Assembly (NCBI GenBank): GCA_002928735.1
Contig: PERL01000019.1
Coordinates: 1 to 38,571 of the forward strand
DNA length: 38,571 nt
Direction of reading: 5' to 3'
Source of the DNA: Hyphomicrobium sp.
Lineage (GTDB): Bacteria; Pseudomonadota; Alphaproteobacteria; Rhizobiales; Hyphomicrobiaceae
Below, piece after piece: positions 24,246 to 35,605 of the stretch. A program made the translations under genes and the position numbers. Within the stretch, counting starts at the first letter, position 1. Each line of letters opens with the position of its first letter. The notes below the pieces were generated by a model, which was not told the DNA's origin, did not search any database, and saw only the letters and a list, made by a program, of their open reading frames with translations.

Positions 24246-25073
24246 ATGACGACCCCGCTCCCTAAAACGCCGATCGCGCTGTCGATCGCCGGGTCCGATC
24301 CATCCGGCGGCGCCGGCATCCAGGCTGACCTCAAAACGTTCTCAGCGCTTGGCGTCTATGGCACAACGGTCATCACCGCGCTCACCGCGCAGAACACGCA
24401 AGCCGTCACCGGCATCCATGCAGTGCCGCCTGACTTCATTGCCCTGCAAGCCGAAACGCTCGCCGCCGACATCGACGTGACCGCAGCCAAGACCGGCATG
24501 CTCGGCGATGCCGTCACCGTCGCCACCGTCGTCTCCATCCTTCAGAAATATGAGTTCGGCCCCGTCGTCGTCGATCCCGTCATGGTCGCGACGAGCGGCG
24601 ACGTGCTGCTCGCCCCCGATGCGATTGCCGCCGTGCGCAATCTGCTGATCCCGCTCGCGACCCTGATCACGCCCAACCTGCACGAAGCCGCCAAGCTCCT
24701 CGGCGTGCCGCCAGCCACATCGGTCGAAGAGATGGAAGCCCAGGCCATTCGCCTCGTCGAACAGGGCGCCCACGCCGCCCTCGTTAAAGGCGGCCACGCG
24801 ATGGGCGATATGGCCGTCGATGTTCTGGTATCAGCCTCTGGCATCTCCCATCACGCCGCCCCACGCATCGACACGCCCAACACCCACGGCACCGGCTGCA
24901 CGCTCTCCGCCGCCATCACCGCCGAACTGGCCAAGGGCGAAACCCGCCTCGACCTCGCCGTCCAGCGCGCCAAGGACTACCTCTCCCAAGCCCTCGATGC
25001 GGGCCGCACGCTCCAAGTCGGCAAGGGCAACGGCCCCGTCGATCACCTTCACACGCTCCGTTTCCCGGCTTGA
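24246..25073 (+). CDS. thiD: Hydroxymethylpyrimidine / phosphomethylpyrimidine kinase
   Basis: Phosphorylates hydroxymethylpyrimidine and its monophosphate in thiamine biosynthesis; 275 aa, ribokinase fold. Motifs: IAGSDPSGGAGIQADLKTFS at the N-terminus, VVDPVMVATSGDVLL, TLITPNLHEAAKLLG, and the C-terminal anion-hole motif DTPNTHGTGCTLSAAI. A strong AAGGAGG ribosome site precedes the ATG. It is 14 bases after ccdA and probably co-transcribed. The product feeds thiamine diphosphate, the cofactor of the nearby transketolase, though no other thi gene is in the window. Confidence 0.95.
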   Translation: MTTPLPKTPIALSIAGSDPSGGAGIQADLKTFSALGVYGTTVITALTAQNTQAVTGIHAVPPDFIALQAETLAADIDVTAAKTGMLGDAVTVATVVSILQKYEFGPVVVDPVMVATSGDVLLAPDAIAAVRNLLIPLATLITPNLHEAAKLLGVPPATSVEEMEAQAIRLVEQGAHAALVKGGHAMGDMAVDVLVSASGISHHAAPRIDTPNTHGTGCTLSAAITAELAKGETRLDLAVQRAKDYLSQALDAGRTLQVGKGNGPVDHLHTLRFPA

Positions 25074-25174
25074 ATCCCGAACAGTGCTGTCGGCCCAGTG
25101 TGATCAATTCGCATCATGAGACATTTCGGTGTGCCCAGTCGGCGTGCGGTCCCTTGCGACTGCCCCAGCTTTCT

Positions 25175-25308
25175 GCAACTTTGATCCCGAAACGTGATCT
25201 CGGGGGAGCTGTCACGTTGGGGGGAGAGCCGCGAAGCGATCAGGGACGCTGCCGCAGGCTCAACATGAAAACCGGTCCGGGCCATCCGGGCCGGTTTTCT
25301 CGTTTTTG
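25175..25308 (+). ncRNA. Candidate structured RNA with terminator, between thiD and the FadL-type gene
   Basis: Within a 401-base gap (25074-25474), AACGTGA and TCACGTT (25191-25218) form a stem with an inner CTC-GGGG-GAG. Next, GAGCC and GGCTC (from about 25227 to 25262) enclose a small AGCG/CGCT stem, and a terminator follows directly. Three nested or serial helices ending in a T tract suggest a small RNA or a terminated riboswitch-like leader. No known family was recognised, and a -35/-10 pair (TTGCGA, 17 bases, AACTTT) is weak. Confidence 0.35.
25267..25308 (+). terminator. Rho-independent terminator
   Basis: AAAACCGG and CCGGTTTT (25268-25298), with inner CCGG/CCGG pairing, followed by CTCGTTTTT. 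It ends the thiD unit and/or the candidate structured RNA, and lies 167 bases before the next gene. Confidence 0.75.
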
Positions 25309-25393
25309 AGGCCATATTAGCCTCCGTTCTGTACAAGTCGCTTCCTCGCCACACTGCACTGCAAAAACCGCTGGTTGTGCTGTGAAAACGGGC

Positions 25394-25417
25394 ACGCCGC
25401 AGTTGTGGCTGCGGCGT
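25394..25417 (+). other. Hairpin in the leader of the FadL-type gene
   Basis: ACGCCGCA and TGCGGCGT form a perfect eight-pair stem with an eight-base loop, 57 bases before the start codon. It has no T tract. It could be an mRNA leader structure or a protein-binding palindrome. Confidence 0.35.
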
Positions 25418-25474
25418 CCAGTCGCTTAACTGCCCTCAAAACCGGTCAACCGGAAAAGTTACGGGGGTCAACGT

Positions 25475-26755
25475 ATGCGAGCAGCATCAAAACTGAAGCG
25501 GACGGGGCGCGCGCTCTGCGTATCAGCGCTGGCCATGGCAGCCACCGCAGCCCCGGCGCTGGCCGGCGGCTTCGACGTCCGCGAGCAATCGGCCCTTTTC
25601 CAGGGCATGTCCTTCGCCGGCGCCGCAGCAGGCGGCACGGCGCTGTCCTCCATGTTCTGGAACCCCGCCGCCGCCGGCTACGTCAGCGACGGCATCACCA
25701 TCGATTCTAGCTACTCGCTCATCATCCCGCGCGCGGAAGTGACGGTGGAGTCAATTAGCGGCGGCATTCCGATCAATGGCGATCCATCCGTTGACGTTGG
25801 CCGCGACGCACTCGTGCCCGCCAGCTACGCCGCGTATCGCTTCAGCGACGATCTTGTTTTCGCTATCAGCATGAATTCGCAATTCGGTTTGACGACGAAG
25901 CCAGACAGCTTCTCTTGGGCGGGCGATCTGTTGGGCCGCACATCGAAAGTGTTCAGCATCAATGCGGTGCCCACGGTTGCCTATCAGATTGCACCAGGCG
26001 TCCAAATCGGTGCGGGTGTCCAAGTTCAATATTTGGAACTCAAAGCCTTTAAAGCTTCGGGCGGAATACCAGGAACACTAGGAAATGCCGTTACAACAAA
26101 CCTGGAAGGTGATGACATCGGCGTTGGGTATACCCTTGGCATTAACCTCACACCCGCAGCCGGAACCTCCATCGGCCTCGGCTTCCGTTCGTCCATACGG
26201 CACGATGTGGACGGCGAATTCACCGCGCCGGGGTTCAATCCATCAATTGCCGCCGATATCGAATTGCCCGAGAAGCTAACGCTTGGCATCCGCCAGGACC
26301 TTGCCCCCGGTATTCGCGCGCACGCAACGGTCGAGTGGACCAATTGGAGCCGATTGGGTGTGATCCCGATTCAGGGCTTGCCCCCTCCAGCAGCACTTGA
26401 TTTTCAATGGGAGGATGGCTGGTATTTCGCGGTGGGCGGTGAATACGACTACAGCGACAAGCTCACGCTACGCACCGGCTTCGGTTACGAAATCTCGCCG
26501 ATCCGCGAACCCTCCCAACGTCTCGTTCAGTTGCCCGACAATGACCGCTATTGGCTGAGCGCCGGCGCCAGTTACGAACTGGGCGACTTCATGGGTCTTC
26601 TGAAAGACGCGAAGGTGGACGCCGCCTATACCCACATTTTCGTGGAGGAGGGCGACTTCTCTCGCCACCCCTCCGGAGGTCCGGCCCCCGTCTTCACCGG
26701 CAGCACCGACAGTGCCGTCGACATTATCTCCATCGGCATTCGCTCGAAGCTCTAA
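25475..26755 (+). CDS. FadL/OmpP1-family outer-membrane channel
   Basis: Predicted outer-membrane beta barrel of 426 aa that lets hydrophobic compounds (fatty acids in E. coli FadL, aromatics in TodX-type members) cross the outer membrane. A signal peptide ends near residue 30 (ATAAPALAGG). The mature N-terminus FDVREQSALFQGMSFAGAAA is the plug-like start of the family, followed by the conserved MFWNPAAAG (NPA motif). Alternating-residue strands fill the rest, ending IDIISIGIRSKL. The substrate cannot be told. It has a 5' leader with a hairpin and its own terminator, so it is a single-gene unit. Confidence 0.88.
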   Translation: MRAASKLKRTGRALCVSALAMAATAAPALAGGFDVREQSALFQGMSFAGAAAGGTALSSMFWNPAAAGYVSDGITIDSSYSLIIPRAEVTVESISGGIPINGDPSVDVGRDALVPASYAAYRFSDDLVFAISMNSQFGLTTKPDSFSWAGDLLGRTSKVFSINAVPTVAYQIAPGVQIGAGVQVQYLELKAFKASGGIPGTLGNAVTTNLEGDDIGVGYTLGINLTPAAGTSIGLGFRSSIRHDVDGEFTAPGFNPSIAADIELPEKLTLGIRQDLAPGIRAHATVEWTNWSRLGVIPIQGLPPPAALDFQWEDGWYFAVGGEYDYSDKLTLRTGFGYEISPIREPSQRLVQLPDNDRYWLSAGASYELGDFMGLLKDAKVDAAYTHIFVEEGDFSRHPSGGPAPVFTGSTDSAVDIISIGIRSKL

Positions 26756-26794
26756 ACCGTCGGGCTTCCAGCCGGGCATGAAATTAAGCTAGAG

Positions 26795-26820
26795 AGGGCC
26801 GGCCGCGCGCCGGCCCTTTT
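26795..26820 (+). terminator. Rho-independent terminator of the FadL-type gene
   Basis: AGGGCCGGC and GCCGGCCCT form a nine-pair stem about 40 bases after the stop, followed by TTTT. Confidence 0.8.
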
Positions 26821-26856
26821 GCTTGGACGCGCTTTGAACAAGGCCGGCGACCAAAC

Positions 26857-28074
26857 GTGACGGACAAGCCCACCCCCATAACCCATCGCTTGCCCGATCC
26901 CGGCGCGGACTACGGCCAGCGCATCGCGCTCTATTTCGCCGCCATGTTCGTCATCTACGGCGTCCTGATCCCGTTCCTGCCGGTCTGGCTCGACGGTCGC
27001 GGGCTCGACGCCAACGAAGTCGCCATCGTCATGGCCGTCCCCTTCATCCTCCGCCTCGCCGTCACGCCCACCGTCGCCATCTTCGCCGATCGCCTGGGCG
27101 CGCACCGGCTGTTTATCATCGCCTCCGCCTGGGCCGCGTTGGCCGCCAGCCTTGCACTCGGCGGCATGACCGGTTTCTGGCCGATCCTGCTCATCGCCGC
27201 ACCGCTCTCCCTCGCCGCCGCCACCATGATGCCCCTCGTCGAAGCCATCGCCGTCAAGGGCGTGCGCCTGTACGCCCTTGACTATGGCCGCATGCGGCTC
27301 TGGGGCTCGCTCTCGTTCGTGGTCGTTGGCCTCATCGTCGGCGCTCTGATCGACCGCAGCGGATCGGAAGCCGCCCTATGGGTCATGATCGCCGGAACCT
27401 TTCTCACCGTCGCCGCCGCACACGCCCTGCCGCACGCGCCCGCAGCCCCCATCGACACGGCCGCAGCTTCAACCCCGCCTCGCAGCGTCACCCGCGAGGT
27501 TCTCCGCCTTCTCCGAATGCCGGTGTTCCTCGCGTTCCTGATCGCCGCCAGCGCCGTTCAGGCCTCGCATGCCATGTTCTACACTTTCGGCGCGCTCCAC
27601 ATGCGCGACCAGGGCATATCTGGCGCGTGGGTCGGCGCGCTGTGGGCAATCGGCGTACTGGCCGAAGTCGCGCTGTTTGCCGTCGCCGGCTCTCGCTTTC
27701 GCCATTTGAAACCCGATACGCTGCTCGCCATCGGCGCGGCGGCCGCAATCCTGCGCTGGGCGGTGATGACGCTCGATCCGCCACTCGCACTCCTCGTCCC
27801 CCTGCAGCTCCTGCACGCGCTGACCTACGGCGCGACGCACTTGGGCGCGATCCTCTTCGTCGCCCGCGCCGTTCCCGACGATGTCTCCGGAACAGTCCAA
27901 GCGCTCTACGCGACGTTTGCATCCGGCGTTGCCATGGGCATCGCAACCTGGGCGTCGGGACCGCTCTTCAATGCATATAAGGGTGGCGCGTACGCGTCGA
28001 TGGCCGGCCTCGCCGCCGCGTCTCTCGCCGCCGCCCTCGTCATTCGCGCCCGCTGGAACCAGGGCACACTGTAA
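26857..28074 (+). CDS. MFS transporter, phenylpropionate-permease-like
   Basis: Predicted 12-segment major facilitator of 405 aa. The start is a GTG (26857). The N-terminal segment QRIALYFAAMFVIYGVLIPF leads to LPVWLDGRGLDANEVAIVMA, which resembles the nucleoside:H+/3-phenylpropionate transporter subgroup (MFS_1-like). The RMRLWGSLSFVVVGLIVGAL stretch is the usual fifth-segment signature of that subgroup. Substrate is unknown. It ends 4 bases before the convergent epimerase gene, with no terminator between; it follows the FadL-type channel on the same strand but after a terminator, so joint uptake of one compound is a guess. Confidence 0.85.
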   Translation: MTDKPTPITHRLPDPGADYGQRIALYFAAMFVIYGVLIPFLPVWLDGRGLDANEVAIVMAVPFILRLAVTPTVAIFADRLGAHRLFIIASAWAALAASLALGGMTGFWPILLIAAPLSLAAATMMPLVEAIAVKGVRLYALDYGRMRLWGSLSFVVVGLIVGALIDRSGSEAALWVMIAGTFLTVAAAHALPHAPAAPIDTAAASTPPRSVTREVLRLLRMPVFLAFLIAASAVQASHAMFYTFGALHMRDQGISGAWVGALWAIGVLAEVALFAVAGSRFRHLKPDTLLAIGAAAAILRWAVMTLDPPLALLVPLQLLHALTYGATHLGAILFVARAVPDDVSGTVQALYATFASGVAMGIATWASGPLFNAYKGGAYASMAGLAAASLAAALVIRARWNQGTL

Positions 28075-28078
28075 AGCC

Positions 28079-29053
28079 CTAGCCCCACAACGCCCGCTGC
28101 GCCGGCTCGATGATCCCGTCGCGGATGACGATGCCGGGCTGGCGGTCTTTGGCCAGCAGCAAGGGCCCGTCGAGATCGACCCACCGCGCGTACTGCGCCA
28201 CCAGCATGGCCGGCGCCACACCCAGCGACGTTGACACCATCGACCCCGCCATGATGTCGAGCCCCGCCGCTCGCGCCGCATCCGCCATGGCGAGTGCTTC
28301 CGTGAGACCGCCTGCCTTGTCGAGCTTGATGTTGACCGCATCGTAGCGGTCGACCAGCGCGGTGATGTCGGACGCCACATGCGCGCTCTCATCCGCGCAA
28401 ATGGGCAGCGGCCGGTCGCGCGTGCCGAGCGCACCATCGTCTTCGGCCGGCAACGGCTGCTCGATCGTCTCAAAGCCGCAGTCGGCCGCCACCGCCAAAA
28501 GCGGATCGAGCATCGCAAGAGTCCAAGCTTCATTGGCATCGCCGACAAGCCGCGCATCCGGACGCGCCGCGCGCACCATGCGCATCCGCGCGTCGTCCCC
28601 AGCCCCACCCAGCTTCAGTTTCAAAAGCTTGAGATGCGGCACCCGCCGCGCTGCCTCCGCCATCGCCTCCGGCGTATCGAGACTGAGCGTGAAGCAGGTT
28701 TCGCGCGCGCCCGGCTCGGGCCGCTTCATCAATTGCGCCACCGGCACGCCCGCCAGCTTGGCCTCTAGATCGAACAGCGCGCAGTCGAGCGCATTACGCG
28801 CCGCACCGGGCGGCAAGAGGCGCGCCAGATCACCATGCGAGGCCGGTGCCCCCGCCGCTTCGATCGCCGCAGCTGTGGCCTCCGCCGTTTCGCCATAGCG
28901 CGCATAGGGAACGCACTCGCCGCGGCCGTCGACGCCCCCCTGGCTTAGGGTGACGACCACAACGCGCGCCTCCGTCTTGGCCCCGCGCGCAATCACGAAC
29001 GGCTGCGCAAGAGACCAGGATTCGATGGCCACGCGGATCGTGCGATCAGTCAT
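28079..29053 (-). CDS. Enolase-superfamily dipeptide epimerase / N-acyl-glutamate racemase-like
   Basis: A 324-aa protein of the muconate-lactonizing subgroup of the enolase superfamily, resembling L-Ala-D/L-Glu epimerase (YcjG) and the N-acetyl-D-glutamate racemase DgcA. Catalytic motifs: LKLKLGG (KxK), metal ligands in LVGDANEAW, FETIEQPLP and PICADES, the second base in NIKLDKAGGLTEAL, and GSMVSTSLG near the C-terminus. The reaction is predicted to invert the alpha-carbon of a glutamate-containing substrate, either murein peptide or an acylated amino acid. It follows the GPR-like gene by 30 bases on the same strand. The DgcN partner is not next to it, which favours a murein-peptide role. 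Confidence 0.85.
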   Translation of the reverse strand: MTDRTIRVAIESWSLAQPFVIARGAKTEARVVVVTLSQGGVDGRGECVPYARYGETAEATAAAIEAAGAPASHGDLARLLPPGAARNALDCALFDLEAKLAGVPVAQLMKRPEPGARETCFTLSLDTPEAMAEAARRVPHLKLLKLKLGGAGDDARMRMVRAARPDARLVGDANEAWTLAMLDPLLAVAADCGFETIEQPLPAEDDGALGTRDRPLPICADESAHVASDITALVDRYDAVNIKLDKAGGLTEALAMADAARAAGLDIMAGSMVSTSLGVAPAMLVAQYARWVDLDGPLLLAKDRQPGIVIRDGIIEPAQRALWG

Positions 29054-29083
29054 GAGAAAGGATCCCGAACCTCAGCCAATCGG

Positions 29084-31894
29084 TCAGGACAACCGGCCCG
29101 TGGCATGAGCAAGGAACAAATAAACGCGGCCGGAATCCGACATCAAATGGATCTGCGACGACCGTCCCGACGGATCGCGCTGATCGAGGTCGCGGCGCAC
29201 GCGCTCGAAGTCTTCCAGGTAGCGCGACAGCGTCGCCTTCAAATTGGCATCGTTGGGCAGCGCGCGCGTGATGTCGTCGAAAGCTTGCCGCCCTTCCGCC
29301 GAATAAAGCCCGCGCGAAAGCACGTTTCGGTGCCCGGCGTTGATGCGCGACCACAGCGCCGATGTCGTCGCCTGATCGAGCGCGCGGGAGACAACATCGA
29401 TATCGAGCCGGAACGAAGCCTGCCGCTGCATCTGCGGCGGCGGTGCCAGCGGTGGGGGAGCAGATCGCGGCGCCCCGCCACCTTGCTCTTCATCGCGCGA
29501 CGCACGCGCCAGCAAATCGCCAAGCGACCAACCTTCCCGGCCATTCTCGCCCGGTGCCGGACGCGAGAGTTGCGACAAGGCCGGCTGTTGTGGCGCCGGC
29601 TGCTGCTGAGACGGCGGCTGGGCAGGCGCCGGCGCGATGTAAGGCGCGGCGGGCGGTGGCAAAGATGCCATCGGCGGGGGCGGTGATCCGACAGGACGCG
29701 CCACGTCGCGAGCCTGCATCGTGCGCTGCGTGAGATTGGCCAGCGTATCGAGCGCTTTCAATTGGTCCGACAGGGCGCGACGCATCTGATCGGCGCTGTC
29801 GCGCGTGGCGAGCGGCAACTGATCCAGCTGATCCTTGAGTCGGGCCTGCTCGCTGGCGATTTCCGCAGCCGTCCGGGCCGCCCGCTGACGCACCTCGTCG
29901 GCGGTTTGATCGACGCGCGAGGAGAGCGAATCGAGATCGCGCGTGACGCTGGATGACACGGTGGCGAAGCGGTTGCGCAATTCGTCGAGACGGCGCCCGC
30001 TCTCCGCGTCCGTCTCTAATTTCAAGCGTTCCAGATCGGCCAGCGCATTGCGCCGCGTCGCCTCCGCCTGCAGCCGGATCTCTTCCGCCGTCGAACGCGC
30101 CTTCAGCTCGGCCTCCGACAGCGACCCCTCGATCGTCGACGAATAGCCCTGTACGAAGCGGCCGAATTCTTCCGCTTTGCCTGAGAGATTGTCCAACGTC
30201 TGCGACAGCGCCGCATGACGCGTCTGCAGCGTGTTGTCGATCTTGAAGTTGACCGACTCCAGCGCGTTGGCCGCCCGCATGATGGTCTGGCCTTGGTTCT
30301 CGAACCGGTTCGTTACCGAGTTGATCTGGCCGAGCAGGTTTTCAGAAACGTTGCGCAGCATTTCCGACTGGCTCGCCAGCCCCTCGATCGCCTTGAGCGA
30401 CTGCTTGGTAATGTTCTCGGACGACCGCCGCACGGCACTGATCCCGGCGACGAGTTGCTCGTCGAGATCGTGCGTCTGGCGCTGGATCGTGTCGCTGAAC
30501 ACCCGCGCGTGGTTCTCGAGCGCCGAGGTCAGCGCTTCCGACCGTTCCGAAACGGCATAATCGATCGCCTGCGTCGAGCGTTGGATCGACTGATCAAACA
30601 GCATCAAGCGCTCGCTGAAGGCATTGTCGAGTGCGCGTGTGCGTTCGATGAGCTGCGTGTCGAGGATCTGCGCCCGATTGGCGAGCGAGCTGTCGAGAGC
30701 CCGTGCGTACTCCTCGAACACGGTCTGCAAGTTCTGCGTCCGGCCGTCGAGGGAGGTGTTGAGATTGTCCAGGTAATCCTGGAACGCGTTTTGAATGGTC
30801 TCGGTCCGCGAACTCAGCGCATCCGCCAGCGCCGACGTATAGCCGACGAGCACCGCGTTCATTTCCTCGGTGCGCTGCCCGAGTGTCGTCTCCAGCCGGT
30901 CGGCGCTGGCGCCAACGGCACTTTCGAGCGACGTGAGGTTTTCACCCGCGTTCTGAATGATGGTCGCGAGCTTGATCTGCTGGTTCGACAAACGGTCGAT
31001 CAGCTGGGGAATTTCCGTTCCCAGCGACCGCAGCGTATCGGTCACCCGCTCTGATGTGCCAAGTAGCGCGCCCCGCTCGCCCGACAACTCCTGAATAAGC
31101 CCGCGGATCTTGCGCTCGTTCTCTTCGTAGGAGCGTTCCAGCGCAGCCACTTCGTTGTGGACCAGTGCTTCAAGTTCGCCCGCCCGTCCCAGTGCGCGCG
31201 AGACGGCATCGTTCATGAACGAAACCTGCCGCCGCACCGCTTGTCCGAGTGAGGCGATCGACTGCTCCGCCATGCGATCGGGTTCGGCCAGGCGGATGGC
31301 CACTTCGGTCATGGTCGATGACCTCAGCCGTAATTCTTCCGCGCGCCACGCCAGGAGAGCAAGGAACCACATCACCGCGACCGGTACGACGAGCGCCGCG
31401 AACAGCAGGAACGTCGAGGGATCGGAGAGGATCGCCCCGAAGCCCTGACCCTCGGCGACCTTGGCCGAGAAAATCATCCAGCCGAATACGGCCGTGAGCA
31501 GGCCCCATCCGATGCTCGCGTACATGGCGTAACGGAATGGCGTTCCGTCGGGCTTCTGATCGAGCGCGTAAATCAACCCGCCGATCGACGGGACGTCATC
31601 GTTCGCAGCCACTTGCCCACGCGGCGGACCGGCTGGCCGCCGGCGCGCCGCACGCCGTTGCGTGGTCTCGCCGCTATCGGTATCCATGTCAGGGGCGGGC
31701 GGAGGCGAGGGCGGCACGGCCACGGCGGCCTTCGACCGGCGTCCTTTACCTTCAGGCTTCGGGGGCGACGGGAGCGGGGGTGGCAAAGCGGCGGGCGGCC
31801 CGCCGGAAGGAAGCGGCTCGGACGCGGACGGCGACAGCGGGGGCGGCACCGGCAAACCCGGCGGCTCTCGCGAAGCTTTGTTGTCTTGCGCCAT
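29084..31894 (-). CDS. Growth pole ring-like (GPR/RgsE-type) membrane coiled-coil protein
   Basis: A 936-aa protein with a proline-rich cytoplasmic N-terminus (to about residue 95), two membrane segments (about 123-143 and 161-183), and a very long helical region. Residues 323-487 are 15 uninterrupted 11-residue repeats of the type LDxxLxxRxxx (for example LDSSLANRAQI, LDTQLIERTRA), giving an apolipoprotein-like pattern. Further coiled coil follows to about 730, then a proline/glutamine-rich linker and a folded C-terminal domain of about 110 residues ending SDSGRVYLFLAHATGRLS. Layout and C-terminus recall the GPR protein of Agrobacterium and RgsE of Sinorhizobium, which ring the growing pole; those are about twice as long. 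Function is inferred from this resemblance. Confidence 0.65.
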   Translation of the reverse strand: MAQDNKASREPPGLPVPPPLSPSASEPLPSGGPPAALPPPLPSPPKPEGKGRRSKAAVAVPPSPPPAPDMDTDSGETTQRRAARRRPAGPPRGQVAANDDVPSIGGLIYALDQKPDGTPFRYAMYASIGWGLLTAVFGWMIFSAKVAEGQGFGAILSDPSTFLLFAALVVPVAVMWFLALLAWRAEELRLRSSTMTEVAIRLAEPDRMAEQSIASLGQAVRRQVSFMNDAVSRALGRAGELEALVHNEVAALERSYEENERKIRGLIQELSGERGALLGTSERVTDTLRSLGTEIPQLIDRLSNQQIKLATIIQNAGENLTSLESAVGASADRLETTLGQRTEEMNAVLVGYTSALADALSSRTETIQNAFQDYLDNLNTSLDGRTQNLQTVFEEYARALDSSLANRAQILDTQLIERTRALDNAFSERLMLFDQSIQRSTQAIDYAVSERSEALTSALENHARVFSDTIQRQTHDLDEQLVAGISAVRRSSENITKQSLKAIEGLASQSEMLRNVSENLLGQINSVTNRFENQGQTIMRAANALESVNFKIDNTLQTRHAALSQTLDNLSGKAEEFGRFVQGYSSTIEGSLSEAELKARSTAEEIRLQAEATRRNALADLERLKLETDAESGRRLDELRNRFATVSSSVTRDLDSLSSRVDQTADEVRQRAARTAAEIASEQARLKDQLDQLPLATRDSADQMRRALSDQLKALDTLANLTQRTMQARDVARPVGSPPPPMASLPPPAAPYIAPAPAQPPSQQQPAPQQPALSQLSRPAPGENGREGWSLGDLLARASRDEEQGGGAPRSAPPPLAPPPQMQRQASFRLDIDVVSRALDQATTSALWSRINAGHRNVLSRGLYSAEGRQAFDDITRALPNDANLKATLSRYLEDFERVRRDLDQRDPSGRSSQIHLMSDSGRVYLFLAHATGRLS
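30434..30928 (-). repeat. Fifteen tandem 33-base (11-residue) coding repeats
   Basis: The codons for residues 323-487 of the GPR-like protein encode 15 consecutive 11-mers with a hydrophobic residue at position 1, mostly followed by D/E/N/Q/T, and often R or E near position 8. The DNA is diverged, so the repeat is kept at the protein level. Confidence 0.75.
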
Positions 31895-32198
31895 CGTCCC
31901 GATATGTCCCCGTGCGCCCGGCGGCGCAGCCCCACCGTCACTGATAGCTCAAGTAAAGCCCGACCCTCAAATCCGAATTGAGGGTCGCGCACCACTGAAT
32001 GCGTGTAATCCGTCAACGTGGTAACAGCGGCCGATAGCCCGGTTTTAGGGCCAAATGAAGGTACCCTGACAATCCGTGGCAATGCGGCAAGTCTTTGTTC
32101 ACTGTCATAACAGAACGCGCCAACCCTTTAGCTCTGTTTAGAGACCATGCTGCCACGATCCCGATCCTAATGAGGTGGCTTCGTGCGGGAGCGCGGCA
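31895..32198. other. Divergent intergenic region, GPR-like gene to HPt gene
   Basis: This 304-base gap must hold the promoters of two divergent genes. I see a short palindrome-like stretch (GTTC-N12-GAAC, about 32097-32116) and a CTCT-N4-AGAG inverted repeat (about 32132-32143), but no convincing promoter pair, RNA or reading frame. Confidence 0.4.
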
Positions 32199-32612
32199 AT
32201 GCTCGACAATCCGGAAATGCTGCAGAGCGATTTGACGCCCGGCATGGTCGTGGCGGCCGGCCAGCCTGCGGCCATTGACCATGCCCATCTCCGCCGCTAC
32301 ACGATGGGTGACCTACAACTCGAACGCGAAGTCCTCGACCTCTTTGCCAGCGAATTGCCCCGCACCCTGGCCAGTCTGCAGGCGGCCGCCACCCCCAAGG
32401 ATTGGAAGATGGCGGCCCACACCTTGAAAGGATCCGCCCGCACCGTGGGAGCTTGGCGCGTGGCCGCCGCAGCGGTTGATGCCGAGCGCATATCCGACGT
32501 CATCGGCGACACGTCTGGCAAGCAGGCCGTCCTCGTGTCGTGTGAATGCGCTGTTAGTGAGGCCGTCGGCTACATTTCGGCCCTCGCAGCCCCGCAGACG
32601 CTGCGCCGCTAA
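32199..32612 (+). CDS. Stand-alone HPt (histidine phosphotransfer) protein
   Basis: A 137-aa soluble protein with one HPt domain. The phosphoacceptor is His74 in the canonical MAAHTLKGSARTVGA motif, preceded by the helix EREVLDLFASELPRTLASLQ. Such proteins pass phosphate between receiver domains in multistep phosphorelays. The ATG at 32199 has a GGGAG site; a GTG at 32175 is the alternative. No hybrid kinase or receiver is adjacent, so its partners are unknown; it lies upstream of the ferredoxin gene on the same strand, 162 bases apart. Confidence 0.85.
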   Translation: MLDNPEMLQSDLTPGMVVAAGQPAAIDHAHLRRYTMGDLQLEREVLDLFASELPRTLASLQAAATPKDWKMAAHTLKGSARTVGAWRVAAAAVDAERISDVIGDTSGKQAVLVSCECAVSEAVGYISALAAPQTLRR

Positions 32613-32774
32613 CGAACCGGCAAGCCGCTTCCCGCTGCGCGCCCATTGCGCCTTGAATTCGCATCTGCCTCCGTCTAAGGCCTTGGCCCAACGGCGGCAG
32701 TGCGCTCCAGCACGACATACCGGGGCAACACATCGAGCCGCCCCCAAACGCGACTGGCACAGAGCAGAGGCGAG

Positions 32775-35464
<2,690 letters not shown>

Positions 35465-35532
35465 GGACGGGGGCCCCGGTAAAAATTGCCGTGCGATGAT
35501 CCCATGGGAGCAAGGCGGGTGCCAGCAACGCA

Positions 35533-35560
35533 AACGGCGGCCCGCTAAGCGGCCGCCGTT
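35533..35560 (-). terminator. Strong stem-loop after the lipoprotein gene
   Basis: AACGGCGGCC and GGCCGCCGTT form a perfect ten-pair stem with loop CGCTAAGC, 45 bases past the lipoprotein stop. The T tract on the minus strand is short (TTTG). Confidence 0.6.
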
Positions 35561-35605
35561 GCAAAAAGTCGGCAAAGGAAGTCTTAACAGCGCCGGACGA
35601 ACGCT

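Noticed and set aside
27469-28608. Long minus-strand reading frame (379 codons) across the MFS and epimerase genes
   Set aside because: It runs antisense to the MFS gene and out of frame in the epimerase gene, is arginine/serine-rich, and shows no family motif; high-GC DNA often leaves such frames open.
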